Source: an uncultured Lachnospiraceae bacterium (GTDB taxonomy: Bacteria > Bacillota > Clostridia > Lachnospirales > Lachnospiraceae). Taken from it: a stretch of DNA of 5,370 nucleotides. Of the stretch, positions 1-5,370 are shown piece after piece (positions within the stretch are counted from its first letter, which is position 1; each line of letters opens with the position of its first letter). The stretch is from NCBI GenBank assembly GCA_934359535.1, contig CAKRLN010000163.1, positions 1 to 5,370 of the forward strand, given 5' to 3'. The position numbers and the translations under genes are program-made. The notes beneath the pieces were generated by a model. The model was not told the DNA's origin. It worked only from the letters and a program-made list of their open reading frames with translations, and ran no database searches.

Positions 1-124
1 GTATTATAAGACGGTTGAGAGCCTGTTTCTTTTAGTTGTATTTTATCTGATCATACTGCTTCCGGTATCCATCCTTGGCAGTCTGCTCGAAAGGAGGATG
101 CGCCATGCTGGATTTGGGGATTGA
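1..124 (+). CDS. Amino acid ABC transporter permease, C-terminal end (partial)
   Basis: An open frame enters from the left edge (first full codon at base 2) and ends at TGA 122-124, leaving about 40 residues. They show a hydrophobic helix (SLFLLVVFYLIILLPVSILG) followed by a short basic tail (LLERRMRH). This is the usual end of HisM/GlnP-type permeases of polar amino acid importers: last membrane helix, then an L-E-R-R-type cytoplasmic tail. The next gene is a complete permease of the same family that overlaps this one by 20 nt, so the two probably form a heterodimeric membrane channel, as in HisQ/HisM or GltJ/GltK. The EAA loop lies outside the window, so the assignment rests on the tail sequence and the context. 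The gene is cut by the window edge; nothing suggests it is broken. Confidence 0.8.
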   Translation, partial: YYKTVESLFLLVVFYLIILLPVSILGSLLERRMRHAGFGD

Positions 125-779
125 TGTTTTATTCAAAGGAAGCAATATGGTAAGGCTTTTACAGGGCTTATGGGTAGCAATGCAGATCAGCCTTGTTTCG
201 ATTGCAATCAGCATGCCGCTTGGCATTTTCTGCGGAGGCCTTATGACCATGAAAAATAAGCTGATCCGTTTTATTTTCCGTGTGTATCTGGAAATCATAA
301 GAATTATGCCGCAGCTTGTGCTGCTTTTTATCGTATATTTTGGAAGCACCCGTGTATTTGGGATTAATTTAAGCGGTGAGACGGCATCGGTCATCGTATT
401 TGTTCTGTGGGGAACCGCAGAGATGGGTGATCTTGTCCGGGGAGCTTTGATCAGTATCCCGAAGCATCAGTATGAGAGCAGTGAGGCACTTGGGCTGACG
501 AAGCTCCAGACTTACCGCTACATCATTATCCCACAGACCGTAAGACGTCTGATTCCGCTTGCAATCAACCTGATCACGCGAATGATCAAGACAACAAGCC
601 TTGTTCTTATGATCGGTGTTGTCGAGATGCTAAAGGTTGCACAGCAGATCATTGAGGCAAACCGTATGACAAGTCCGAATGCAGCATTTGGCGTATTCCT
701 TGTCGTATTTATATTATATTTCTTTGCATGCTGGCCGATCAGTATGCTTGCGAGATATCTGGAAAAAAGATGGAGGTAA
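105..779 (+). CDS. Polar amino acid ABC transporter permease (HisM/GlnP type)
   Basis: This 224-residue inner-membrane protein would form half of the translocation channel of a polar amino acid importer. The ATG at 105 is preferred because AAGGAGG (91-97) lies 7 nt upstream. A TTG at 75 is in frame but has no ribosome binding site and lies deep in the previous gene. Hydrophobic segments are visible around residues 20-45, 57-80, 92-105, 160-180 and 196-216. The cytoplasmic EAA loop that contacts the ATPase is at about 121-145: [11 protein letters not shown], then R-Y-I-I-I-P-Q at 138-144. It keeps the conserved Glu124, Gly130 and Pro143, while the EAA alanines are Ser-Ser. Length is normal for the family. 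It overlaps the preceding permease by 20 nt and is followed 5 nt later by its ATPase, so translation is probably coupled. The substrate cannot be read from the sequence. Confidence 0.92.
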   Translation: MLDLGIDVLFKGSNMVRLLQGLWVAMQISLVSIAISMPLGIFCGGLMTMKNKLIRFIFRVYLEIIRIMPQLVLLFIVYFGSTRVFGINLSGETASVIVFVLWGTAEMGDLVRGALISIPKHQYESSEALGLTKLQTYRYIIIPQTVRRLIPLAINLITRMIKTTSLVLMIGVVEMLKVAQQIIEANRMTSPNAAFGVFLVVFILYFFACWPISMLARYLEKRWR

Positions 780-784
780 GTGGT

Positions 785-1543
785 GTGGCAGAGACACTTT
801 TACGCGTAGAAAATCTTACAAAAAAATTTGAAGACCATACGATCTTAGACGGGCTGAGTCTGGATATTCATAAGGGCGAGGTTGTTGTGATTGTCGGGCC
901 GAGCGGATGCGGAAAGAGTACCTTCTTACGCTGCATCAATGCACTTGAGCCGATTCAGGGCGGAACGATCTCCTTACAGGGAGAACCAATTGAATATGGC
1001 AGCAGGAACCTCTTTTCGCTTCGTCAGAAGATCGGTATGGTATTCCAAAGCTATGAGCTTTTCCCACATCTTTCGGTGCTTGACAATATTACGCTTGCAC
1101 CGGTCAAGGTACAGAAACGGGATAAGGATGAAGTGAAGAAGGAAGCAATGACACTGCTTGAACGTGTCGGCTTAAAGGAAAAGGCAGACAGCTACCCAAG
1201 ACAGCTTTCCGGGGGACAGAAGCAGCGTGTCGCAATTGTCCGCGCACTTTGCATGCATCCGGAGATCCTGTTATTCGATGAAGTGACGGCTGCACTTGAC
1301 CCGGAGATGGTGCGGGAGGTTTTAGATGTTATGCTAGACCTTGCAAAGCAGGGACGCACGATGGTCATTGTGACCCATGAGATGCAGTTTGCAAAGGCAG
1401 TTGCAGACCGTGTTGTATTTTTTGATCAGGGACATATCGTGGAAGAGGCAGCTCCGGAAGAATTTTTCGAGCATCCAAAGACCGAGCGTGCAAAGCAGTT
1501 TTTAAATGTTTTTAACTTTGAAAAGGTGGAGCATAACAAGTAG
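785..1543 (+). CDS. glnQ: Polar amino acid ABC transporter ATP-binding protein (GlnQ type)
   Basis: This 252-residue cytoplasmic ATPase powers the permeases encoded just upstream. All core motifs are present: Walker [10 protein letters not shown] (38-46), Q-loop Gln88 in [10 protein letters not shown], signature LSGGQKQR (141-148), Walker B ILLFDE (161-166) with catalytic Glu166, D-loop ALD (170-172) and switch His198 in VTHEM. The Q-loop and signature wording and the short length are typical of GlnQ/HisP ATPases. After Walker B the common Pro is Val ([10 protein letters not shown]), a substitution I believe occurs naturally in this subfamily. I chose GTG 785 because TGGAGG (771-776) lies 8 nt upstream and the protein then begins [15 protein letters not shown], as expected. 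In-frame ATGs at 728 and 770 overlap the permease and have poor ribosome binding sites. The glnQ symbol denotes the family; glutamine as substrate is not shown. Confidence 0.95.
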   Translation: MAETLLRVENLTKKFEDHTILDGLSLDIHKGEVVVIVGPSGCGKSTFLRCINALEPIQGGTISLQGEPIEYGSRNLFSLRQKIGMVFQSYELFPHLSVLDNITLAPVKVQKRDKDEVKKEAMTLLERVGLKEKADSYPRQLSGGQKQRVAIVRALCMHPEILLFDEVTAALDPEMVREVLDVMLDLAKQGRTMVIVTHEMQFAKAVADRVVFFDQGHIVEEAAPEEFFEHPKTERAKQFLNVFNFEKVEHNK

Positions 1544-1552
1544 GATAAAAGT

Positions 1553-2218
1553 ATGACAAAGGAAAATGTAAAATTATATGATTCCTCCGACATGGCGCGG
1601 ATTTCCTGTGACGACTGCAGGGGCTGCTTTTCGTGCTGTGAGGGGATGGGTGATACGATCATACTAAATCCCTATGACATGAAGGAATTGTGTCAGAACC
1701 TGCATCAGAGTGCAGAGACACTTCTTCGGACATCGGTGGAATTAAATATGCTAGACGGTGTGATCCTGCCAAATCTGAAAATGACAGGAGAACAAAGCTG
1801 CTGCAGCTATTTAAATGAGGAAGGACGATGCAGTATTCATGCCTTCCGTCCAGGACTCTGCCGCCTGTTTCCGCTTGGGCGCAACTATAAGGACGGCAGT
1901 TTTCAGTATTTTGTCCTGGAAAATGCCTGTCCGAAAGCAGGAAAATCAAAGGTCAAGATCGAAAAATGGCTTGGTATTCCAAAGCTAAAGCAGCATGAGG
2001 CATTTTTGTGCCGCTGGCATTATTTTTTAAAGGACTATCAGAAATTTGTAAAAAGAGCAGTTTCCGCTGGTGAGGATGAAGCCGCGTTAAGACAGCTGAA
2101 TATGATGATGCTCCAGGGACTTTATCTGACAGCCTATGATCCGGACACAGAGTTCTATGCGCAGTTTGAAAGCCGGGTTGTGCGTTTTGAATCGGTGCTA
2201 AAAAGCATCGGGGAATAG
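1553..2218 (+). CDS. YkgJ-like cysteine-cluster protein (putative metal-chelating domain)
   Basis: This 221-residue protein carries an N-terminal cysteine cluster: Cys19, Cys22, Cys25, Cys28 and Cys29 in CDDCRGCFSCC. A second set follows at Cys83, Cys84, Cys93 and Cys103, the last within RPGLCRLFP, and there is a further Cys126. A CxxCxxCC cluster followed by a C...C-R-x-F-P segment is characteristic of the YkgJ / zinc- or iron-chelating family (CxxCxxCC family), whose biochemical role is mostly unknown. The C-terminal third (about 150-221) is charged, probably helical, and has no motif I recognise. No signal peptide or membrane segment is seen, so it is probably cytoplasmic. The start at 1553 is preceded by TAGGAT (1541-1546), which overlaps the stop of the ATPase gene; the gap is 9 nt. 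It therefore looks like the last gene of the amino acid transporter operon. A role in transport is only an inference from position. Confidence 0.85.
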   Translation: MTKENVKLYDSSDMARISCDDCRGCFSCCEGMGDTIILNPYDMKELCQNLHQSAETLLRTSVELNMLDGVILPNLKMTGEQSCCSYLNEEGRCSIHAFRPGLCRLFPLGRNYKDGSFQYFVLENACPKAGKSKVKIEKWLGIPKLKQHEAFLCRWHYFLKDYQKFVKRAVSAGEDEAALRQLNMMMLQGLYLTAYDPDTEFYAQFESRVVRFESVLKSIGE

Positions 2219-2251
2219 CGCAATACAATCGAATACAGAAAAGGCTGTGAT

Positions 2252-3091
2252 TTATTCTATGTCTGCCTTTGCGATACTGCTCGGATTTTCCCCGGTATAG
2301 CGTTTGAATGCCTTGGAAAATGTGAATGCATCCTTGTATCCGACCGCAAATGCCGTGTAGGAGACTGATTTATTATGATTTTGTAACAGATCGGTCGCAG
2401 TCTTCATACGGTAGGTGAGCAGGTAATCCTGAATGGAAGTGCCTGTGGCATCCTTAAAAAGCCGTGACAGGTAACTTCGGTTTACACCGAGTGCATCGGC
2501 AATGTCCTCCACCTTGATTGCCAGCGAATATTTCGTCTGGATAAAGCGGATCGTCTTCTGGACGTAGGTCATCTGTGCATCCTTTTTGATCTCGTTTTTC
2601 CTGGAGGAGTTCTGGATCAGATAATGGAAGAATTCATATACCTTCGCAATGACAAGATAGGGATTCTCATAATCTAAGATCATTTCATTCAAAATCCGTT
2701 CCAGATTCGGATCTGGCTCCTGTGGAACAAAAACCGGGTTCTTTTCATCCAGTCCAGCCTGATATAAGACATCATTTAAGAGATGGCCGCTGATATGCAT
2801 CCAGCAATAGTTCCATGGATCAGCGTGATCGGCCTCGTAATAAGCATTTGCACCGGCAGGAATCAAAAAAGCCTGCTGGTCTTTTATTTCATATCTTGTC
2901 CCATTCAGGACGAAAATCCCTTTTCCAGAAATAACATAATGAAGAATCGGTCTCGGACGGATATTTGGTCCGTAGGAATAACCGGGGTTGCACTGGTAGC
3001 AGCCGATTTCATGAAGGGTAAAATCGCTGCACTGGTCATATTCTAAAAAAGCACTGAAGTCAACACCAAGGGCATGGTTGTGTGTCCGCAT
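2252..3091 (-). CDS. AraC-family transcriptional regulator with cupin-like sensor domain
   Basis: This 279-residue protein has the usual length and two-part plan of AraC/XylS regulators. Residues about 20-105 form a cupin-like ligand-binding region, with a RPRPILHYVISGKGIF strand and a later LIPAGANAYYEAD strand, as in AraC_binding domains. A linker spans about 125-175. The C-terminal DNA-binding domain (about 176-279) contains two helix-turn-helix units: IADALGVNRSYLSRLFK (197-213), and a second unit with AFAVGYKDAFTFSKAFKRYTGENP (247-270), the family signature region. The ATG at 3091 is chosen because AGGAGG (complement of 3097-3102) lies 5 nt upstream. In-frame ATGs at 3124 and 3112 lack such a site and would only add 11 or 7 residues. 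It is transcribed divergently from a sugar transporter operon and probably activates it in response to a sugar; the ligand is unknown. Confidence 0.93.
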   Translation of the reverse strand: MRTHNHALGVDFSAFLEYDQCSDFTLHEIGCYQCNPGYSYGPNIRPRPILHYVISGKGIFVLNGTRYEIKDQQAFLIPAGANAYYEADHADPWNYCWMHISGHLLNDVLYQAGLDEKNPVFVPQEPDPNLERILNEMILDYENPYLVIAKVYEFFHYLIQNSSRKNEIKKDAQMTYVQKTIRFIQTKYSLAIKVEDIADALGVNRSYLSRLFKDATGTSIQDYLLTYRMKTATDLLQNHNKSVSYTAFAVGYKDAFTFSKAFKRYTGENPSSIAKADIE

Positions 3092-3128
3092 AAAAACCTC
3101 CTGAAATTTCATAAAGTATTGCATTTAT

Positions 3129-3145
3129 ATGTCACAAAATGACAT
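3129..3145. promoter_or_regulatory. Inverted repeat ATGTCA-N5-TGACAT, candidate operator
   Basis: Two perfect 6-bp arms flank CAAAA, giving a 17-bp dyad centred about 64 bp upstream of the predicted rightward start and between the two divergent genes. It has the shape of a dimeric regulator site. In the leftward transcript it would fall in the 5' leader if the suggested leftward promoter is correct. It lacks the central CG of a catabolite-responsive element, so CcpA is not an obvious ligand. Confidence 0.4.
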
Positions 3146-3149
3146 GAAC

Positions 3150-3179
3150 TATATACATATTAACATGTTATCTGCGCAA
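3150..3179 (-). promoter_or_regulatory. Possible promoter of the AraC-family regulator gene
   Basis: On the minus strand TTGCGC (3179-3174) and TATATA (3155-3150) are separated by 18 nt, a plausible sigma-A type promoter pointing towards the regulator. The TAACATGTTA palindrome falls in its spacer, so a protein bound there could affect both directions. The match is moderate and the region is AT-rich, so other placements are possible, such as the TATAAA near 3123-3128. Confidence 0.3.
3161..3170. promoter_or_regulatory. Palindrome TAACATGTTA at the -35 position
   Basis: This perfect 10-bp palindrome is centred about 36 bp upstream of the predicted rightward transcript start, where a class II activator would contact RNA polymerase. 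It is a candidate regulator site, perhaps for the adjacent AraC-family protein, although such proteins often bind direct rather than inverted repeats. Function is inferred from position only. Confidence 0.4.
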
Positions 3180-3188
3180 AAACAACCC

Positions 3189-3194
3189 TATAAT
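3189..3194 (+). promoter_or_regulatory. -10 box of the sugar transporter operon promoter
   Basis: A perfect TATAAT lies 70 nt upstream of the solute-binding protein start and predicts a transcript start near 3201. No -35 box resembling TTGACA is found at 16-18 nt spacing: the 17-nt position reads TGTTAT. There is no TG extension of the -10. A strong -10 with no -35 is the usual pattern of an activator-dependent promoter, and an AraC-type regulator gene sits next to it. Confidence 0.6.
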
Positions 3195-3208
3195 AAAACC
3201 ATCAAAGA

Positions 3209-3220
3209 TAAATGCATTTA
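3209..3220. promoter_or_regulatory. 12-bp palindrome TAAATGCATTTA in the leader of the sugar operon
   Basis: This perfect 12-bp palindrome lies about 8-20 nt downstream of the predicted transcript start, a typical place for a repressor operator. The half TGCATTTA recurs at 3120-3127, 93 bp away and close to the regulator gene. With no loop it is a better DNA-binding site than an RNA hairpin. AT-rich palindromes can arise by chance. Confidence 0.35.
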
Positions 3221-3264
3221 CCTGAAACAACTTATAAACAGCGAAAATAAAGGAGAAGAATAAT

Positions 3265-4587
3265 ATGAAAAAGCGTTTGGCAGTAGCGGGAATTTGCGCA
3301 ACACTTATGGCGACGACACTTGCAGGTTGTGGGGCCGGCAACAAGACAACAGATAATCAGACCGCGTCAGGAAGCATGAAGGAGATCAAAGTCAACATCT
3401 GGGACAACAACCAGAAGGAAGGCTTACAAAAGATTGCAGATTCCTGGACCGAGGAAAGTGGGATTAAGGTTTCCATCGAGGTTGTTGACTGGAATAACTA
3501 CTGGACACTGCTTGAAGCAGGTGCGCAGGGGGGCGACATGCCGGATGTATTCTGGATGCATTCGAATACCGCACAGATGTATATGGAAAACGGCATTCTT
3601 CTGGATCTGAGCGACTATATTGAGAAGGATGACAATGTATCGGCTGATAATTATTATGATGGAATCTGGAATCTCTACCAGAGTGATGGAAAACAGTATG
3701 CGCTTCCAAAGGATCATGATACGATTGCCCTTCTTTATAACAAAGCGATTTTTGATGAATACGGTGTCGCATATCCGACTGATGACTGGACATGGGAAGA
3801 TATGTATGAGGCAGCAAAGACAATCTATGACGGCTCCAATGGAGATGTCTATGGAATGGCAATGAACACCTCGAACAATCAGGATGGATGGTATAATCTT
3901 GTCTATGATTACGGCGGAGAGGTTATCACAGAGTATCACAAGGGGACAACGATTGGCTCAGATGAAGCGAAAAACGGTATGGAAATGGTAAGAAAACTTT
4001 TAACAGTCGGCGCACCGCAGTCTGTTGTTGCAGAGACCGGAACCGATAAGCTGTTTTTATCCGGTAAGACAGCAATGATCACACAGGGTTCCTGGATGAT
4101 CAATACATTCTATACCGCAGAAAATTCTTCTGATTATGCATGGGCAATGCTTCCATATGCCGATGTCAATGGAAATGGCACTTGTGATGAGGGTGAACGT
4201 TATTCTGCATACAATGGACTTGGTTGGGCTGCAAATGCCAAAGTAGCCGATCCGGATGCATGCTACAGCTTGATTTCTTACCTCTGCTCAGAAAAAGGTC
4301 AGAAAATGCAGGCAGAATTAGGGGTTACCATGGGTGGTATGAAGGGCGTTTCCGAGGCATTTACCGATGCATTTGAGGGCTTGGATGTTTCTCCATTTGT
4401 AAAAGCAGAGGAAGACGGAAATTTATATTTCAGACCATACACAAGAAAGACAACCGTATGGGAGGACGCACTTCAGAAAGAGGGCGGTTTCTTAGATGCA
4501 TGGCAGAACCCGGACGATCCGGAACTGATGGAAAAGGCATGTGATAATGCGCAGAAGATCATTGAGGATGCAATCGCATCAGAATAA
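3265..4587 (+). CDS. Sugar ABC transporter solute-binding lipoprotein (family 1)
   Basis: This 440-residue protein would capture a sugar or oligosaccharide outside the cell and deliver it to the membrane permease encoded next. The N-terminus is a lipoprotein signal: basic MKKR, a hydrophobic stretch, then lipobox LAGC with Cys22 as the lipidated residue. A short flexible linker rich in G, T, N and S follows (about 23-37). The mature part begins KEIKVNIWDNNQKEGLQKIA, the start expected of family 1 solute-binding proteins (SBP_bac_1, CUT1). Other family hallmarks are DMPDVFWMHS (91-100), a PKDHDTIALLYNKAIFDEYG segment (148-167) and the FLSGKTAMITQGSW motif (264-277). AAAGGAG (3249-3255) lies 9 nt before the ATG. 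Residues 300-311 resemble an EF-hand calcium loop. It is first in the operon and divergent from an AraC-family regulator. The substrate cannot be deduced; aromatic residues are plentiful, as in carbohydrate binders. Confidence 0.94.
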   Translation: MKKRLAVAGICATLMATTLAGCGAGNKTTDNQTASGSMKEIKVNIWDNNQKEGLQKIADSWTEESGIKVSIEVVDWNNYWTLLEAGAQGGDMPDVFWMHSNTAQMYMENGILLDLSDYIEKDDNVSADNYYDGIWNLYQSDGKQYALPKDHDTIALLYNKAIFDEYGVAYPTDDWTWEDMYEAAKTIYDGSNGDVYGMAMNTSNNQDGWYNLVYDYGGEVITEYHKGTTIGSDEAKNGMEMVRKLLTVGAPQSVVAETGTDKLFLSGKTAMITQGSWMINTFYTAENSSDYAWAMLPYADVNGNGTCDEGERYSAYNGLGWAANAKVADPDACYSLISYLCSEKGQKMQAELGVTMGGMKGVSEAFTDAFEGLDVSPFVKAEEDGNLYFRPYTRKTTVWEDALQKEGGFLDAWQNPDDPELMEKACDNAQKIIEDAIASE

Positions 4588-4598
4588 TGGATAAATGA

Positions 4599-4637
4599 CA
4601 GCGTCCTTGTGGAATGGAGGGTTTTACAGGGGCGCTG
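4599..4637 (+). promoter_or_regulatory. Intercistronic stem-loop between binding protein and permease genes
   Basis: CAGCGTCCTTGT (4599-4610) pairs with ACAGGGGCGCTG (4626-4637) over 12 consecutive base pairs, two of them G-U, around a 15-nt loop. Only ATTTTG follows, so it is at best a leaky terminator. It begins 11 nt after the binding-protein stop codon and ends 20 nt before the permease start. By analogy with other binding-protein-dependent operons such as malE-malF, it could protect the upstream mRNA or attenuate read-through, giving more binding protein than permease. The function is inferred. Confidence 0.55.
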
Positions 4638-4657
4638 ATTTTGAAAGTGAGGCTATT

Positions 4658-5370
4658 ATGAGGAAAAAAGCGAAGATGTCAAAGGCTGCCAAAGTGGAAG
4701 CACGATGGGCATGGGCATTTATTTTGCCTACGATGTTAGGTCTTATCGTATTAAATTATATTCCAGCAGTCCAGACAGTATATCAGTCATTATGCAAAAC
4801 AGGCGATTTTGGAAAAGGAAATATTTTTGTCGGATTGGATAATTATGTCCGTGCTTTTGCAGACACAAGAGTGTGGCAGTCACTCTGGAACACGATTAAA
4901 TATGCGCTGCTTGAAGTTCCATTTGGTGTTGTGATCTCCTTAATCCTTGCAGTCTTTTTAAATGATAAGAAGATCAAGGGAAAATCCTTTTTCCGGACCA
5001 TTTTCTTTCTGCCAATGGTTTGTGCACCGGCAGCGGTTGCAATGGTATGGAAATGGTTATATAACCAGCAGTTCGGACTGATCAATAACCTGTTCCATAA
5101 AAATGTTGCATGGATCTCAGATCCGAATGTTGCGTGGATCAGCATCGCGATCATTGGAATCTGGTCGATCATCGGTTATAATATGGTGCTTTTTATCGGA
5201 GGACTTCAGGAGATTCCGGGCGACTATTATGAGGCAGCGGAGCTTGACGGTGCATCCAAGGTACAGCAGTTTCTTCATATAACCGTTCCAATGCTTTCCC
5301 CGACAACCTTCTTTATTGTCCAGACAAGAATCATTGGAGCACTGACACTGTTTGATCTGATGTTTATGGT
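4658..5370 (+). CDS. Sugar ABC transporter permease, MalF/UgpA/LacF type (partial, 3' end off window)
   Basis: The frame is open from ATG 4658 to the window end, giving 237 full codons; the family is usually near 290-300 residues, so roughly the last fifth is missing. It would form one half of the membrane channel of the sugar importer. A basic N-terminus (MRKKAKMSKAAK) precedes the first helix (about 17-38), with the typical phrase FILPTMLGLIVLNYIPAV. Further helices are at about 81-101, 112-133, 160-181 and from 216. The cytoplasmic EAA loop is well conserved: EAAELDGAS starting at Glu192, Gly198, then I208 and P211 in HITVPMLSP. The phrase FLPMVCAPAAVAMVWKWLYN (117-136) also fits CUT1 permeases. 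GTGAGG (4647-4652) lies 5 nt before the start. It is the second gene of the operon, and the partner permease probably follows beyond the edge. Confidence 0.93.
   Translation, partial: MRKKAKMSKAAKVEARWAWAFILPTMLGLIVLNYIPAVQTVYQSLCKTGDFGKGNIFVGLDNYVRAFADTRVWQSLWNTIKYALLEVPFGVVISLILAVFLNDKKIKGKSFFRTIFFLPMVCAPAAVAMVWKWLYNQQFGLINNLFHKNVAWISDPNVAWISIAIIGIWSIIGYNMVLFIGGLQEIPGDYYEAAELDGASKVQQFLHITVPMLSPTTFFIVQTRIIGALTLFDLMFM

Noticed and set aside
32..394. Minus-strand open frame of 120 codons opposite the amino acid permease
   Set aside because: It lies antisense to a clearly coding permease, has no ribosome binding site and resembles no family; it mirrors the codon bias of the real gene.
728..784. 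Longer N-terminus for the GlnQ-type ATPase (ATG 728 or 770)
   Set aside because: The added residues are read out of frame from the permease end and do not resemble an ATPase N-terminus, while GTG 785 has a good ribosome binding site at 771-776.
2227..2270. Rho-independent terminator between the convergent genes
   Set aside because: The best stems are 4-6 bp with bulges or a long loop and no proper T tract, so they are too weak to call.
3092..3124. Eleven-residue N-terminal extension of the AraC-type regulator
   Set aside because: It would read through the AGGAGG at 3097-3102, which is correctly spaced for the ATG at 3091.
3129..3145. Catabolite-responsive element (CcpA site)
   Set aside because: The dyad lacks the central CG and the TGNAANCG pattern; no other stretch of 3092-3264 fits either.
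3424..3939. Long minus-strand open frames (171 and 132 codons) opposite the sugar-binding protein gene
   Set aside because: Both are antisense to a well-supported lipoprotein gene, show no recognisable domain, and overlap each other in different frames.
4611..4660. Small gene starting from the GGAGGG in the stem-loop
   Set aside because: No ATG, GTG or TTG is at a workable distance downstream, and the sequence is better explained as the hairpin loop.
4843..5172. Minus-strand open frame of 109 codons within the sugar permease region
   Set aside because: The plus strand here encodes an unmistakable MalF-type permease with an EAA loop; the antisense frame has no supporting signal.

Overview
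This window looks like chromosome from a low-to-moderate G+C Gram-positive anaerobe of the class Clostridia, probably family Lachnospiraceae. The assignment is an inference from strong AGGAGG-type ribosome binding sites, codon use, a lipoprotein-type solute-binding protein, and the pairing of a divergent AraC-family regulator with a sugar ABC transporter. No RNA gene, mobile element, CRISPR array or prophage signal was seen.

Region 1 (1-2218, + strand) is the end of a polar amino acid ABC transporter operon. It holds the C-terminus of one permease, a complete second permease, and a GlnQ-type ATPase. A small YkgJ-like cysteine-cluster protein follows and appears to be the last cistron. The genes are packed tightly (20-nt overlap, 5-nt gap, 9-nt gap), which suggests co-transcription and translational coupling. 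The amino acid-binding protein is not in the window and may lie upstream.

Region 2 (2252-3091, - strand) is an AraC-family regulator with an N-terminal cupin-like sensor domain and a C-terminal double helix-turn-helix. Its 3' end converges on the YkgJ-like gene, with only 33 nt between the stop codons and no strong terminator.

Region 3 (3092-3264) is the divergent control region. It has a perfect TATAAT -10 box for the rightward operon but no recognisable -35 box. Three separate palindromic or inverted-repeat elements surround that promoter. The simplest reading is that the AraC-type protein activates the rightward operon when its sugar is present.

Region 4 (3265-5370, + strand) is a carbohydrate ABC importer of the CUT1 type. 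It has a lipoprotein solute-binding protein, a 12-bp intercistronic stem-loop, and the first permease (MalF/UgpA/LacF type), which runs off the window end. A second permease probably follows. No dedicated ATPase for this system is visible.

Overall this is a conventional nutrient-uptake region. The points most worth a second look are an EF-hand-like calcium-loop motif inside the sugar-binding protein, the palindromes of the divergent promoter, and the hairpin between the binding protein and permease genes. I found no convincing evidence of a wholly new system.
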